Positions 51,446 through 61,961 of a stretch of 64,000 nucleotides of DNA are shown in pieces (position 1 is the first letter of the stretch; every line of letters begins with the position of its first letter). Below the pieces are notes generated by a model. The model saw nothing but the letters and a program-made list of their open reading frames with translations, ran no database searches and was not told the origin of the DNA. The translations under genes were made by a program, and so were the position numbers. Source of the stretch: Xanthostigma xanthostigma. Its lineage: Eukaryota; Arthropoda; Insecta; Raphidioptera; Raphidiidae. The DNA is taken from the NCBI GenBank assembly GCA_963575645.1, contig OY754466.1, positions 6,922,001-6,986,000 of the forward strand. The letters run 5' to 3'.

Positions 51446-51636
51446 TGGTTGTCTGTAAAGTCGGTTTACGGACGATAGTTTTACGTGATAACGTATTCCG
51501 CTCGAATATCATATTTAATAATCACGCACAGGATCAGGCGGAACGTTAGGTAGGTTACACTTTTTCGTGCATGCAGCCGGTGTTTCATCTTTTTATATTG
51601 ACGTGATTCATCAATTTATAAGACGTTATCACGTCA
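51446..51636 (-). mobile_element. Family B element, copy 5 (191 bp)
   Basis: TGGTTGTCTGTAAAGTCGG at the left and GACGTTATCACGTCAA at the right, with CACGCACAGGATCAGGCGG and CCGGTGTTTCATC between. It is inserted in the A-run of GTGAAAAAAGCG in family A. One of the shortest forms of the family. Confidence 0.75.
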
Positions 51637-51676
51637 AAAAAAAACTCGGGTCGCAGTGCGAAACCCTGCCGACAAT

Positions 51677-52154
51677 ATAGTGTATTTGCTTTTATAAGCA
51701 GTGTGGCTCTATAGTATGAACTTAACTTTGTTTTTGGACAAAATAAAAAGAATTACTCCCTAATACACCCCTTAAAACAACATTTTTTTACTTAATTTCA
51801 ATACTACATAAAAATTCAACATCTGTACCAAATTATATACAACCTTCAGTATGTAAATCCATATCAGTAAACTTGCGTTTTCATAAAATTTGTAAGTCCG
51901 GTCCTGTCGGGCCGATTTTATTTAAATTTTAGCAGCACATTTCAATAATTACTAAAGGGTTAAATTTCAAATTTGAAGTGATTCTGAGAATTTTTTCCGT
52001 ATTTTTGGGCCCAAAAACATTTTTCAACCCCTAAATACCCCCCTTAAAATGGCCCGATCGGGCCCATTTTAAATAGGCTTCTTGCGATGATGGATTCCAA
52101 CATGTGGACCAAATTTCGTTTAAATCGATTAAGTCTGTCGAGAGTTATCGTGGT

Positions 52155-52230
<76 letters not shown>

Positions 52231-52362
52231 TATATAAACATTTCCAAAAATGGTGCCAAACTTCTTAGAAACTTATGAAACGTCGAGAAATTTTGGTCCG
52301 ACCTCTAGGTCCCGCCATCCGACCGACGCCAATAGTGTAAGTGCCTTATGGCAAATACACTA
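51677..52362. mobile_element. TIR element family G, long copy
   Basis: TAGTGTATTTGC at the left and GCAAATACACTA at the right are exact inverted 12-mers; the left end continues into an AGTGTGGC stretch also found at the end of the 38.7-38.9 kb copy. Interior: AT-rich text, the palindrome-like ATGGCCCGATCGGGCCCATT (52049), and a (TA)n run at 52156-52235. No coding. Confidence 0.55.
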
Positions 52363-52569
52363 AAAAGCGTGGGGCGCTTTGTTCCACATTTTCGTACATC
52401 GAGCGCCCACGCTTTTTTCACAATAATACTAGTATTTTTGATTCATTATTGTTTTTGAGCTTATTTTAAAAAAAATATTTTTTACTTTTTAGTTCAATAT
52501 AAAGCGTGATTTTTAGTTTTTTTTAAAACTATATTTATTTAAATCTTTGATTAACGTCTGAATAGAACT

Positions 52570-52626
52570 CTTCAAGTAAATAAAATTGTCTGGGAAAAAT
52601 TGGTCGACAATTTTATTTACTTGAAG
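52570..52626. repeat. Hairpin family C, copy 2
   Basis: Perfect 21-bp arms (CTTCAAGTAAATAAAATTGT + C) around a 15-nt loop. The left flank TTTGATTAACGTCTGA matches, inverted, the right flank of family C copy 1 (32864-32890). It begins right after the family A right arm. Confidence 0.65.
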
Positions 52627-52908
52627 TATATTTATTTAAAAATGGCTTTTATCCCTTGACATTAGATATTTAGTGATATTTACAACAAGATTACGCAACC
52701 CATTTAGTAAGCTATATAATATGAGCAGCCATTTCTGTCTGTATTGGTCGTTCTCTATAAATCGTACCTGCGATTCTAATGAGTGGATTATGTAATCACT
52801 AATGCAGTTAAATGATTTACAGTACTGTGCAAACTATTAAGGCCGGATTTATTGCGCGGCTACAGATTTAAACGCGTGTAATTTGTCAGGCTAATTAAAT
52901 ATCAAATA
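52627..52908. other. Interval with no recognised feature
   Basis: About 280 bp. Nothing recognised. Confidence 0.4.
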
Positions 52909-53503
52909 CTAGTGTGACCTGTGCGAATTATTCGCACTAAATAAGTATAATAATTATCACTTTACAAAATTATTTTTTGAATATGATTGCAGGTATTCAA
53001 TTCGTTTCTAATTTTGCACACTGCTTATAACGTTCTTCTTTTTGTTGTATTACAATATGAAGCTCAGATGACAGATCAAAGAAATATTTTACTAAAAATG
53101 TCATATAGAGGCGCAAGTAGCGTTGAGCTAAGCCGTCAGATGGCATTATGCAGCATTGCTGTGACGTTGTTCAGCGTTGCTCGCTGTTTCAAAATTAAAG
53201 CCGTCAGATGGCAGTGTGCAGTATTGTGTTTGTTGTATTACAATATGAAGGTCAGATGACAGATCGAAGTGTTGACGTTGTTTCAAAACTTAAAGCCGTC
53301 AGTTGGCAGACGTTGTTCAGCGTTGCTGTATTTTAATTAATTTACAAAAACAAAAGCAATAATAAATTTTTTAGTTGTCGATGTCAGTAGAGCAAGCAAT
53401 CATCTGTAAAATATGGTATATAATTTATGTGGAGAAATTGTGAGGTTTTTTCTAAAAAGGGAGGCAAACATCTTTAACCTTAGCATATTAATATATAATA
53501 TGA
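52909..53503 (-). mobile_element. Helitron family H3, copy 4
   Basis: 595 bp. CTAG (52909-52912), TGTGACCTGTGCGAATTATT, then CGCAC gives the perfect subterminal hairpin. The 5' end on the minus strand reads TCATATTATATATTAATATGC. Interior CCGTCAGATGGCA and CAGCGTTGCT repeats match copies 1-3. Open frames inside are chance products of the repeated motifs. Confidence 0.75.
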
Positions 53504-53952
53504 TAAACATTTCATTGTGCTTGGGACTTACCTGAGATGTGCGCATGCCAAACAAAACAAAGAAATACTATGTGTGCAGATCGAAATATCGAGTCAAGTG
53601 TTGACCGCAGTCATGGATTTACGCAAAGATGGTAAAAGTGTACATTCTGATTATGTATTACTCAATATAACTTACGCATTTTCATGATGCAATCTGTTTT
53701 TCTTGTGCGGATCTTTATTTTAATTGTATGATTTTAATTTTACTAATTAGGTATACTTAAAAAGTAATTAAAAAAATAAAAATTTTTTTTGACCTGTTGT
53801 CTATTTCAATGGACATACGATTTTCCAAAATTTTGAAAATGATAAATTTAGTTTTTTACTGAATATACCTTAAATACACCCTAAAACAATTGTAAAAAAT
53901 ATTTTGTGTTTTAAAAATATAAAATTCAGGTCCGAAGGGGTTAATAAAGTTT
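53504..53952. other. Interval with no recognised feature
   Basis: About 450 bp. Nothing recognised. Confidence 0.4.
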
Positions 53953-54163
53953 TTGACGTGATAACGTCTTATAAATTGATGAAACACCAGCTGCACGCAC
54001 GAAAAAATGTAACGTTCGTAACGTTCCGCCTGACCCTGTGCGTGCAAGCGAGAGCGCAGTATGCTTCGGCCCAAGTTTGACAGCTACTAAAATTTAAGTT
54101 ATGTATTACGGAATACGTTATCACGTAAAACTATCGTCCGTAAACCGACTTTACAGACAACCA
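53953..54163 (+). mobile_element. Family B element, copy 6 (211 bp)
   Basis: Starts TTGACGTGATAACGTC and ends ACTTTACAGACAACCA, with CGTTCCGCCTGACCCTGTGC and GCAAGCGAGAGCGCAGTAT inside as in copy 4. T-runs lie on both sides. Five bases further on, the element at 54169 begins. Confidence 0.75.
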
Positions 54164-54168
54164 TTTTT

Positions 54169-54351
54169 AACTTCCCGCTTAAAAAAAAAAAAAAATTTTT
54201 TTTTCAAAAATCGGGAAGTTATTGGTTTCACCCCGATTTTCGAAAATCGAGTTTTCGCCAGATATCGACGTTTTGAGGTCCTAGGAAGCTATTGAAACTA
54301 TTTTGGCGATGATGTCCGTAGGGCTGTATGTGTGTGTGTGTGTGTGGGGGG

Positions 54352-54382
<31 letters not shown>

Positions 54383-55256
54383 AACCTTTTATATCTTTTG
54401 AATGGAGTGTCCGACTGAAACGCGGTTTGCGGCATCTGACGTGAACTTGGTGAACTTAGACTTCCTGAAAATTTGAAACGATTCGGCCCAAAAAATTTTG
54501 AGAAATCTTAAAAAAACAAGTTTCAAAAATTTTTTAAAATTTGTTTTTGTAAAATATTTTCTAAACTACTAAACCGATAAATTCCAAAATCTAATCAGCT
54601 CTTCTCCTTAACAAACTGCGTCGATTTCCGCAAACCGCATCAAAATGGGTTCATTTGTTCACGAGATACCGTGAACGAAAAAATCGTAAAAAAGTGTTTT
54701 TTAAAATGACTCTTAAAATTGTTATCAGATCGATTTTTTTGTAATAAATTACTTTCTTAGGCTAAAAAAACTGCGTCGATCGCCGCAAACCAGATCAAAA
54801 TTGGTTCATTTGTTCATGAGATAACGTGAACGAAAAATTAGGAAAAAAGTAATTTTTTATAATTACTCGTGAAATTCTTATCAAATCGATTTTTTTGTAA
54901 TAATTTACTTTCTTAGGTTAAAAAACTGCGTCGATCGCCGCAAACCGCATCAAAATCGGCTCATTTGTTCACGAGATATCATGAACGAAAAATTTGTAAA
55001 AAAGTGTTTTTTTTTTAAATTGCTCGTAAAATTCCTATGAGATCGATTTTTCTGTAATAAATTACTTTTTTAGGTTAAAAAATTGCGTCGACTACCGCAA
55101 ATCGCATCAAAATCGGTTCATTTGTTCATGACATATCGTGAACGAAAATTTCGTAACAAAGTGTTTTTTTTTTTGGGCTCGAAGAGCTAAAAAATAAACT
55201 TCTTGCTATATTTTATATATTTTTGAGCGTTTTGAACTCGAAAATAGCGGGAAGTT
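54169..55256 (+). mobile_element. TIR element carrying ~154-bp tandem units
   Basis: Ends AACTTCCCGCT and AGCGGGAAGTT are inverted 11-mers. Inside: CGGGAAGTTATTGGTTTCAC, a GT microsatellite (54330-54370), then four tandem units starting GCGTCGAT-CCGCAAACC at about 54618, 54772, 54927 and 55085, each with ATCAAAATCGGTTCATTTGT and GTGAACGAAAAA. No long frame. The short fragment at 21862-21935 is related. Confidence 0.65.
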
Positions 55257-55925
55257 ACAGGGATGGCCTGCAGGGTCAAACTTCTTTTCAAATTTTTTTT
55301 ATTGATCTATGACTGCCACCAAGCAAGGATGTAGAAGAAGTTGAAAATACATAAGTTCCACTGTACCTACATGAATAATGTACTTTCCAGACTGCTGTAC
55401 ACACAAAGGCCGCATTCACGATAGACTACCGCATTACTCCCATTGCAACCAAAATGGCGTGCAAACAATTATTTATAATATAAAATACAGTGTGCTCCGG
55501 AACCGATTCTTGTTCTTCTTACCGTCAGGAGAACAGACAAATAGACGGAGAGCTGGCTACGGAGGGGTAGGTGTGACTCATTGAAAATTTTATCGATTAC
55601 AGGTTCGAGTGTTACCGACATAGCGTGAGGCGAGCCGCCAGAAGGCACCCTGGAAGAATAACGCGAGGGTAGAGGGTTAAATATGCATTTTTTTTACGTA
55701 AATTAATTGATAAGGTGCAATGCTGAAAATTTGCAGAATAATAGGAGATAGTATAAGTAAGTAGGGAAAAAATTGCCAAAGACTAGGCGGAAGATAAAGA
55801 GCCGCTAGAAGGCGCTAATGTTGCGAAAAATTTTGCAATAATTATGTGACTCACTGCACTTCTGGCAATTTCTATACTTATTTTGTAACTCAAAACTAGA
55901 TTACCTGCAAAACGCAGAAGACTAA
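55257..55925. other. Interval with no recognised feature
   Basis: About 670 bp, somewhat GC-richer around 55480-55670. No repeat partner or domain recognised. Confidence 0.4.
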
Positions 55926-56308
55926 GGGAGCGTTCAAGTGTTACGTAACGCATTTTTTGTAGATTTTAGAACCTCCCTCCCACCCATGTAACGCATCGTA
56001 ACGTTTTTCTGTGCCCCCCTCAAATGTTAACATTTTTACCTACAAAGTTTTTGCAGTGAAGGAATACTGACAATGAAAAAAACAAAATAAAAATCACGTA
56101 CAATACAATCGAGGGATTCCCCGTAAAACATAAACGAAAAAAGGGTTGTCAACTTGGGACATTTTAATTTCCTAGTTTTTTATAAAAATAAAAAAAAGTT
56201 ACGTAACGCGTTGTTCCAAATCACCCCTCCCACCCCTGTAATGCACCGTAACGTTTTACAAGACCCCCCGCCCCCTAATTTGCGTTACGTAATACTTGAA
56301 CGTTCCCC
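55926..56308. mobile_element. 383-bp TIR element (GTTACGTAACGC type)
   Basis: Ends GGGAGCGTTCAAGTGTTACG and the complement of GGGGAACGTTCAAGTATTAC are inverted over about 28 bp. Subterminal C-rich direct repeats (CCTCCCACCC-TGTAA-GCA-CGTAACGTTTT) occur near both ends. Non-coding MITE; the same end type is common in insect genomes. Confidence 0.7.
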
Positions 56309-56395
56309 AAGTAGAAGAATAACAGAGATATTTTAGGTACCTACTTACAATTATATCCATGACTACTTATTATAAATTGTTTGTTATTATTTAAA

Positions 56396-57273
56396 TGAGC
56401 CTTTTTCATGAAGTACGAAAAATCACTCACTAGTAGCGCTAGTAGTTCGGTAGGGACAAACACTGTCAAATCCCCATATAAACACACATTAAAGTGTACT
56501 TGAAAAAAAATGTTTTTAACAGAAGATGATGTTCCTGGAGCAAAAATAAATTTGCAACTGTAAAAGATAACAATGTAGTAACATTAAAACGTTGGCTTGC
56601 GTGTCGTAATTTAAAAGTATCTGGAAAAAAATGAATTAATAGACAGGTTAGTATGCAGACTCTAGTAAAATATTAGCGATAAATTCAAACTGTAATAAGA
56701 GAAATTGAAAATAATTATGAATTTCAGATTTATTTCCAAATGAAATATGAATCAAAAATATATGGTAATAAAATAAATTTAATTAAATATAATAAATGAA
56801 TATAATTTAATAAAAGATTGAGGTTATATCTCATTCTAATCAATGGTAATAAACTGTCAAAAATTTACTATTCATTTTTTATTCATTTAATTAATTTTAA
56901 AAATAATTTCCATAACATATGTAAATAATGACTCTCAGTGATAAGTTTATCAGTTAGTTTAGTATTTAATATTTTGGAAATCTTTTATTGGTATACATCT
57001 AACCTCATCAATATGAGGTTTTATAAATGGTATAAAAAACACGTTCTCTTCTGGATATCGATTATCCGACGTACAATTAGCAAAACTGCAATGCTTCGTT
57101 GGCATTGTACAAGTTCAAAAATTTTTTTTTATTTCAGATTTATATTTTTAAATAATAAAATAATATCACGTAAATAACATTGGTTTGCATGTAAATATTT
57201 TATGTTTGTCCCTACTACTAGTGCTGCCCCTCGTGACACTTTCGCTGCACTATTCTCAGGAAAAAGGCTCATT
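56396..57273 (-). mobile_element. Element family K, copy 2 (complete)
   Basis: Both ends carry AATGAGCCTTTTTC in inverted form, with GTAGGGACAAACA further in on each side. It is the reverse-orientation partner of 29292-29996. It contains an additional ~150-bp block (about 56957-57112) absent from the other copy. Coding not recognised. Confidence 0.65.
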
Positions 57274-57353
57274 GTTTTTTATTATTTAAAAACTTGAAGC
57301 GAATTTTTATCAATAACCAATTAGAAACTAATTATTAATTAATTTTTATATTT

Positions 57354-57475
57354 TTAGATCAGTTCTGAAGAAGATCCAAATCCGGACCGAAACGTTAATG
57401 TAATAATTATATATTTTTTTGTTAATATATTTGTCTGAAAAACTGATCGATAATTGTATTTATTGAAGTAATTAT
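57354..57475 (+). repeat. Penelope/retrozyme-like 3' phrase plus family C piece
   Basis: TTAGATCAGTTCTGAAGAAG, ATCCAAATCCGGACCGAAAC, then GTTAATG has the CTGAAGA-stem-CGAAAC order typical of hammerhead-derived tails of Penelope-like elements. It is followed by TGTCTGAAAAACTGATCGAT, similar to the family C arm. No reverse transcriptase or GIY-YIG coding is present. Confidence 0.35.
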
Positions 57476-58060
57476 TATATATATATGAGGTCACCAAATA
57501 ACTTGAGAAACTTTGGAAAATTGTCCAAAACTTGCGGATCAGCCCTAGCCCACCAATCGCACAGGCGTATTTCAATAACATAATAGGTTCGAGATTAATC
57601 AGTTCGATAGAATTCCATTGAGGCGTGTGAACAGTGTCACACACCGAATAACACCTACAAGAAAATAATATAATTAGTCAATTATTATATCGATCACACA
57701 GATATTGAGCGAATCAGAAACGTCTTTGATGCGGCGCATTCACTCGACGAATTTGGAACAATCAAAACGGCTCACCCGACAGAATAATGCCGCGAATTAT
57801 TCAACTGTTTTCTTATCTCAGTTACAGTTTAAGTTAACCTTAAAATTTAAAATGAACAATAATTATAAAGTATTTATATAGGTATTATTATTAAAAAAAA
57901 AAATTTGTTAAATTAAAATGTATTAATTATTTTAAGAAGGGAGAAGTAATGATTTGTATCAATATTCATTTTATATAATGTACAATTACGTTATATAATT
58001 AATGTAAGAATTCATTTAATTTGATTTTAAATAAAACAGTCTAAAAGCCTACGTTGTTTG
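57476..58060. other. Interval with no recognised feature
   Basis: About 585 bp. Nothing recognised. Confidence 0.4.
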
Positions 58061-58069
58061 ATCATGACA

Positions 58070-58819
58070 AATCCAATGAGACTACGCCCAACTCTGTATC
58101 TCCTTTGGTTTAGGAGTTAGACGCGTTTTTATAATTTTTTCATGAAAAAATTAAAAACGCTATAACTTGAAAACTACAATAGCTACAGACTTCTTGATAC
58201 GCTCATTCGATTCAGCATAATTTTTTGCATAGGACCAAGTCATTTCCAACCATATATTATATAAATTTCCGGTCGATACTGCACTTTATTTAAAATGCGA
58301 AAAAAATCGTCGGCCCCCCCCTGTAAAAATTTTCAAATTTCGAAGTCTCCCAGAACTGGTCGATATTAAGGTTACCCGGTAGATTTTGACACGCTGAATC
58401 CAATAAGCACAGGCGCAGCTCTGTATTTTGTCTAGTTTCGGAGATAATCGATTTGAAATTTTCAAACTTTAAATGCTCATAACTTCGAAACCAGAAGAGA
58501 TACAGTTCTGCGCTTGTGCTCATTCGATTCAGCGCACTTTTTCTATAAGGTCAAGTAAATTCAGGCATATCCGTGACACTTTTATATTTTCCAAAAAATT
58601 GAAAAAATTGAAGTTTTTCGATGTTTTCGCAAATCGGCGGCTTTTTGAGGCACTAAGAGCCTTCCGATGCGGTTAATATTATGTGTACTTATGGAAAAAA
58701 TCAAGCTGAATCCAATGAAACCACGCCCAACTCTGTATCTCCTTTGGTTTAGGAGTTAGACGCGTTTTTATAAATTTTTCTTGAAGAAATTAAAAACGCT
58801 ATAACTTGAAAACTACAAT
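58070..58819 (+). repeat. Repeat with a duplicated 110-bp block
   Basis: The block AATCCAATGA-ACTACGCCC through ACGCTATAACTTGAAAACTA occurs at 58070-58180 and 58709-58819, nearly identical, with about 530 bp between. The interior includes two TCATTCGATTCAGC lines and ATAACTTCGAAACCAGAAGA, related to 50225-50520. Non-coding; it could be a terminal-repeat element or a duplicated unit. Confidence 0.6.
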
Positions 58820-59138
58820 TGAAAAAGCTACTGTCAATACTCGTGACGCTACTTGTTTCAGTCACGACTGACTGGATTAGTCTTGATGAGCGTTCATCGT
58901 GATGTCGAGATCAGTCCAGAGATCGTTGTCCCGCGCTTTATTTCTGGTGACAATCTGCGTCGGTTGCCTTTTAATTAAATTTTTTATTTATGTTAAATTA
59001 TACTACAATAAGCATATTTTATAATCTTACCTATTGTCTCTGGTCTAGAGCTTCAAATGTCAAGGACCCATAAAAATTAAATATCATAAATTAATACTTT
59101 TTTATTAATAATAAGCACTTATTGTATACTAAAATATA
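58820..59138. other. Interval with no recognised feature
   Basis: About 320 bp. Nothing recognised. Confidence 0.4.
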
Positions 59139-59314
59139 CAGTAAAACCTACACTGACCACTTTATGGTTCTTGAAAATAGTGGTCATAGTATACAGGTGG
59201 TCATTGTAGAGAGAATATTGTGTAAGGTAAGAGTAATTAGACTGGTTCCTAGAAATATTAGTCAATGTAGAGAGGTGGTCATGTTACAGGTGGCCATTTT
59301 TGCAGGTTTCACTG
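59139..59314. mobile_element. pogo/Tigger-like MITE (176 bp, TA target)
   Basis: CAGTAAAACCTACACTGACC at the left and GTGGCCATTTTTGCAGGTTT, then CACTG at the right form TIRs, with TA on both sides. GTGGTCAT-GTA-AGAG phrases recur inside. A 74-codon frame across it is incidental. Confidence 0.7.
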
Positions 59315-59337
59315 TAGTTAATATTAATGATTATTAT

Positions 59338-59495
59338 CATGGGTGAATTTTGACAATTTTTAGATGAATTTTAACATTTCTTGTATGAAATTTTACAATT
59401 TTTTAGGTGAATTTTTACATTTTTTTGGGGTAGGTAGGTATATTTTAAAATATTTTTATTGAATTTTGACATTTTTTCCGGTGAATTTTAACAAT
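59338..59495 (+). repeat. Degenerate GAATTTTGACATTTTT tandem repeat
   Basis: About six loose units of GGTGAATTTT(G/A)ACA(A)TTTTT with a period of roughly 27 bp, interrupted near 59430. Low complexity; no coding. Confidence 0.55.
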
Positions 59496-60846
59496 TTTAA
59501 TTTTTTTTTTTAATATTTACCATCTTTAGCATCCAGCAACCCTTATTTTCGGCCAAATTTAATTAGACACCCTTATATCATAATAACGAGAAAAAAATTA
59601 GCTTTAATTTGATATATAAATAATAAATGTACGTTATGAACGTAAAAATGTATCACAATCATACCTGTTTACACCTGGCTGCGAAGAGGTGCGGCCAAGT
59701 GCGCAACGGCAACCGTGATTTTTCAGAATATTGCCGTGAAGTGGACTATATTTTATTAAACAAGTCAATTAAATTTTTTGCGAAAAAATAATTAAAAATA
59801 ATTTAATTAAAAATACTAGCGGCCACATTTTGATAGGCAACCTAGTAGATATATATTCTCCTGATGATAAATATGCGTAAAAATTAGGTATTTAGCATAT
59901 ACTCGATGAGTACACTATTTCTGCAGTGGAATCTCGTACTATTATTATAATAGTAATAATAATAATAATAATTCTTTATTCGAAATTATTTGTTTGGTCA
60001 GGTCAACAAATTTCAACTCTGACGTTGATGCTAATAAAAATTACTTTTACACCCAAAACCGATTCAACATAGATCGTTCTCGCTCATTAATGAAGCAAAA
60101 TTCAATTGGGACAACACCGAGTACAGTACCAAACTGACGGCTGCATTGTTAAGGCATATATGAGTTAGTTGTTTGCCCTTATATTAGAGCTTTTGTTTTG
60201 TCTTGCAAGCACAAAGAAGCTTGATCCGTTCGGCAAACATTTGAATTGTAATAAATAAAATAAAGAACACGTAGTCTAACAATGCACAACGATGGATACC
60301 GGGTACTAATAACAGAAATAACTGTACATGCTTTCAGGCGCTAAGTGTGTCGTCAAAGGATTGTACCACTGGCGGCGATTTTTTTGACGAAAGTCGAATT
60401 ACTTCATCCAGTTCATCTTAAACTCGGTTATATGGGTGAGGGGGCATAGTGGTGTAGCGGGGAATTCCTCATGTGGCTCGAATGAAACGCCGTGCAACGT
60501 GTTAAATGGTTCGCTTTGATTGGTCATCAGTGCGTGACCTTCATGAGCGATCCACGGCATTTCGACAGCCGAAATAAGTTAAAATAACACGCTAAATTAA
60601 ACAGCGTTTGTTTTTCTTACCTGTTTATGTATTGTGGTGGTTTGTTCTTGTGTTTATTTAGCTTGAAAAGAGAAGTTTATGATGATTGAAAATAAGAACT
60701 ATTAGGGTATCCCACTTTACCTCCATATACGGGGCATATCGGAGCAAATGCTATTTTTCATTTATGTATTCACATATCGTAGCTATGTCTATCTAGAAAA
60801 ATATATCCATAGTCAAACCATGGTATTGAGTTGTTTAATCATAATA
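59496..60846. other. Interval with a trinucleotide microsatellite
   Basis: About 1.35 kb. A (TAA)n run lies at 59945-59975. GGCATAGTGGTGTAGCGGGG near 60450 looks A-box-like, but no B box follows. No gene recognised. Confidence 0.4.
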
Positions 60847-61358
60847 CAGTGTAAACTCTTTATAACGTCCTTCGTTATAACGAAAAACTCCCTATAACGT
60901 TGAAATTTTTACGATTTGGTTGGTTTACCTTAAAACCTATACATTAATACCCTCTTTATAACGCAACAGCCATTCTCTATTACGAAGAAATATGTTCATA
61001 TTTAGGCATCAGCAAATGTTTACAGACATAAAGAGGACCATTTTGAACCATCACCATCTATTCAACAAGCACTTGATGACGCCAAACTATAGGTACCTAT
61101 ATGTGTTTGTATATGTGTTTGGAATAAATTAATTTTGTGAAAATTGGTTATTTTTCTTTCTTCCCTCCATATAACGAAAATTCTTTATAACGAAAAAAAT
61201 GTTCGGTCCCTTAAAATTCGTTATAAAGAGATTATACAGTACATTGAAGATTATTGTTAATTTGGTTGTTTTTCTTTCTTCACTCCATATAACGGTAACT
61301 CTCTATAACGATAAAAAATGCTCGGTCCCTTGAGTTTCGTTATAAAGAGTTTACACTG
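60847..61358 (+). mobile_element. pogo/Tigger-type element (512 bp, TA target)
   Basis: CAGTGTAAACTCTTTATAAC at the left and the complement at the right, TA flanks at 60845-60846 and 61359-61360. ATAACG-AAAACTCC-TATAACG subterminal repeats are typical of the family. The right ~100 bp are present twice (61141-61236 and 61258-61360). A small transposase C-terminal trace lies at 61025-61092. Confidence 0.8.
61025..61092 (+). pseudogene. Possible pogo/Tigger transposase C-terminal trace
   Basis: The frame encodes KEDHFEPSPSIQQALDDAKL and then stops. An acidic stretch plus an alanine/leucine helix near the C-terminus fits jerky/Tigger-type transposases. It lies inside the element's TIRs. Too short to prove. 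Confidence 0.3.
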
Positions 61359-61388
61359 TATTTTATCTAGTAGGTATGCTTACATAGT

Positions 61389-61643
61389 GTGCGACCGAAG
61401 ATCGATTTCTGGCCGAAGCTATCATCACAATCTTCGGCTGAAACCGAAGACTTAAAAATCGTCAGAAATTGTTTTGATTGGCGATGGCGTCGATCAGCTG
61501 AAGCAAGAGCTGAAAGGTTCCATTCTTTGGATATAGAATCCGAAAAATCAGTTTGCCAGATGATATTTTTAGAATTTTTCATGCCAGAAAAAACTGTTAT
61601 GCCTGCCACTGAACAATCATCCCAGGAGTATAAAATAATATAA
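61389..61643 (+). CDS. Unassigned 84-codon open frame
   Basis: I do not recognise this protein. The frame (SAETEDLKIVRNCFDWRW, ESEKSVCQMIFLEFFMPEKT) has balanced, non-repetitive composition and higher GC than its surroundings. An 80-codon frame also exists on the minus strand over the same DNA. It begins 30 bp after a Tigger element. It could be a retrogene piece, an exon, or chance. Confidence 0.2.
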   Translation: MRPKIDFWPKLSSQSSAETEDLKIVRNCFDWRWRRSAEARAERFHSLDIESEKSVCQMIFLEFFMPEKTVMPATEQSSQEYKII

Positions 61644-61650
61644 CTATAAT

Positions 61651-61961
61651 ATGAGAAGAAAAAACACGCTGTCTTCTTTATAAACTTATTTCATAGATAT
61701 CTGAAGGATAGATGCAAAGAAGTAAAACAATATACTGGGTGAACAAGACTTATTTATATTTATTTTGTAAATTTCTTTAACATATAGATTTCTCGCATTG
61801 AATGTGTCTCGTATAATGATAGATTAATTAGCTTTAAATAATAGTGGCAGTACAAAGGTAAGAATTTAGAGGGCTCCATTCAGAGAAGGATATTGACGCC
61901 ATTATTCGAACAACTAAAGTGAGTTTCAATCGCACACAAAAACAAACTATTTATATTTTAA
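61651..61961. other. Interval with no recognised feature
   Basis: About 310 bp. Nothing recognised. Confidence 0.4.

Larger units (their letters stand above)
51266..52545. mobile_element. Hairpin element family A, copy 3 (two nested insertions)
   Basis: The left arm, with a partial extra repeat, runs to GTATTATTGTGAAAAAA (51445). The central GCGTGGGGCGCTTTGTTCC hairpin and right arm resume at about 52365. Between them lie family B copy 5 (51446-51636), about 40 bp of unplaced sequence and family G (51677-52362). The uninterrupted arrangement is readable at 14085-14110. Confidence 0.7.

Noticed and set aside
52044-52259. 71-codon minus frame rich in Tyr/Ile
   Set aside because: Translation of the TA microsatellite at 52156-52235.
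60440-60560. Another tRNA-derived head
   Set aside because: An A-box-like GTGGTGTAGCGGGG is present but no B box follows at a workable distance.
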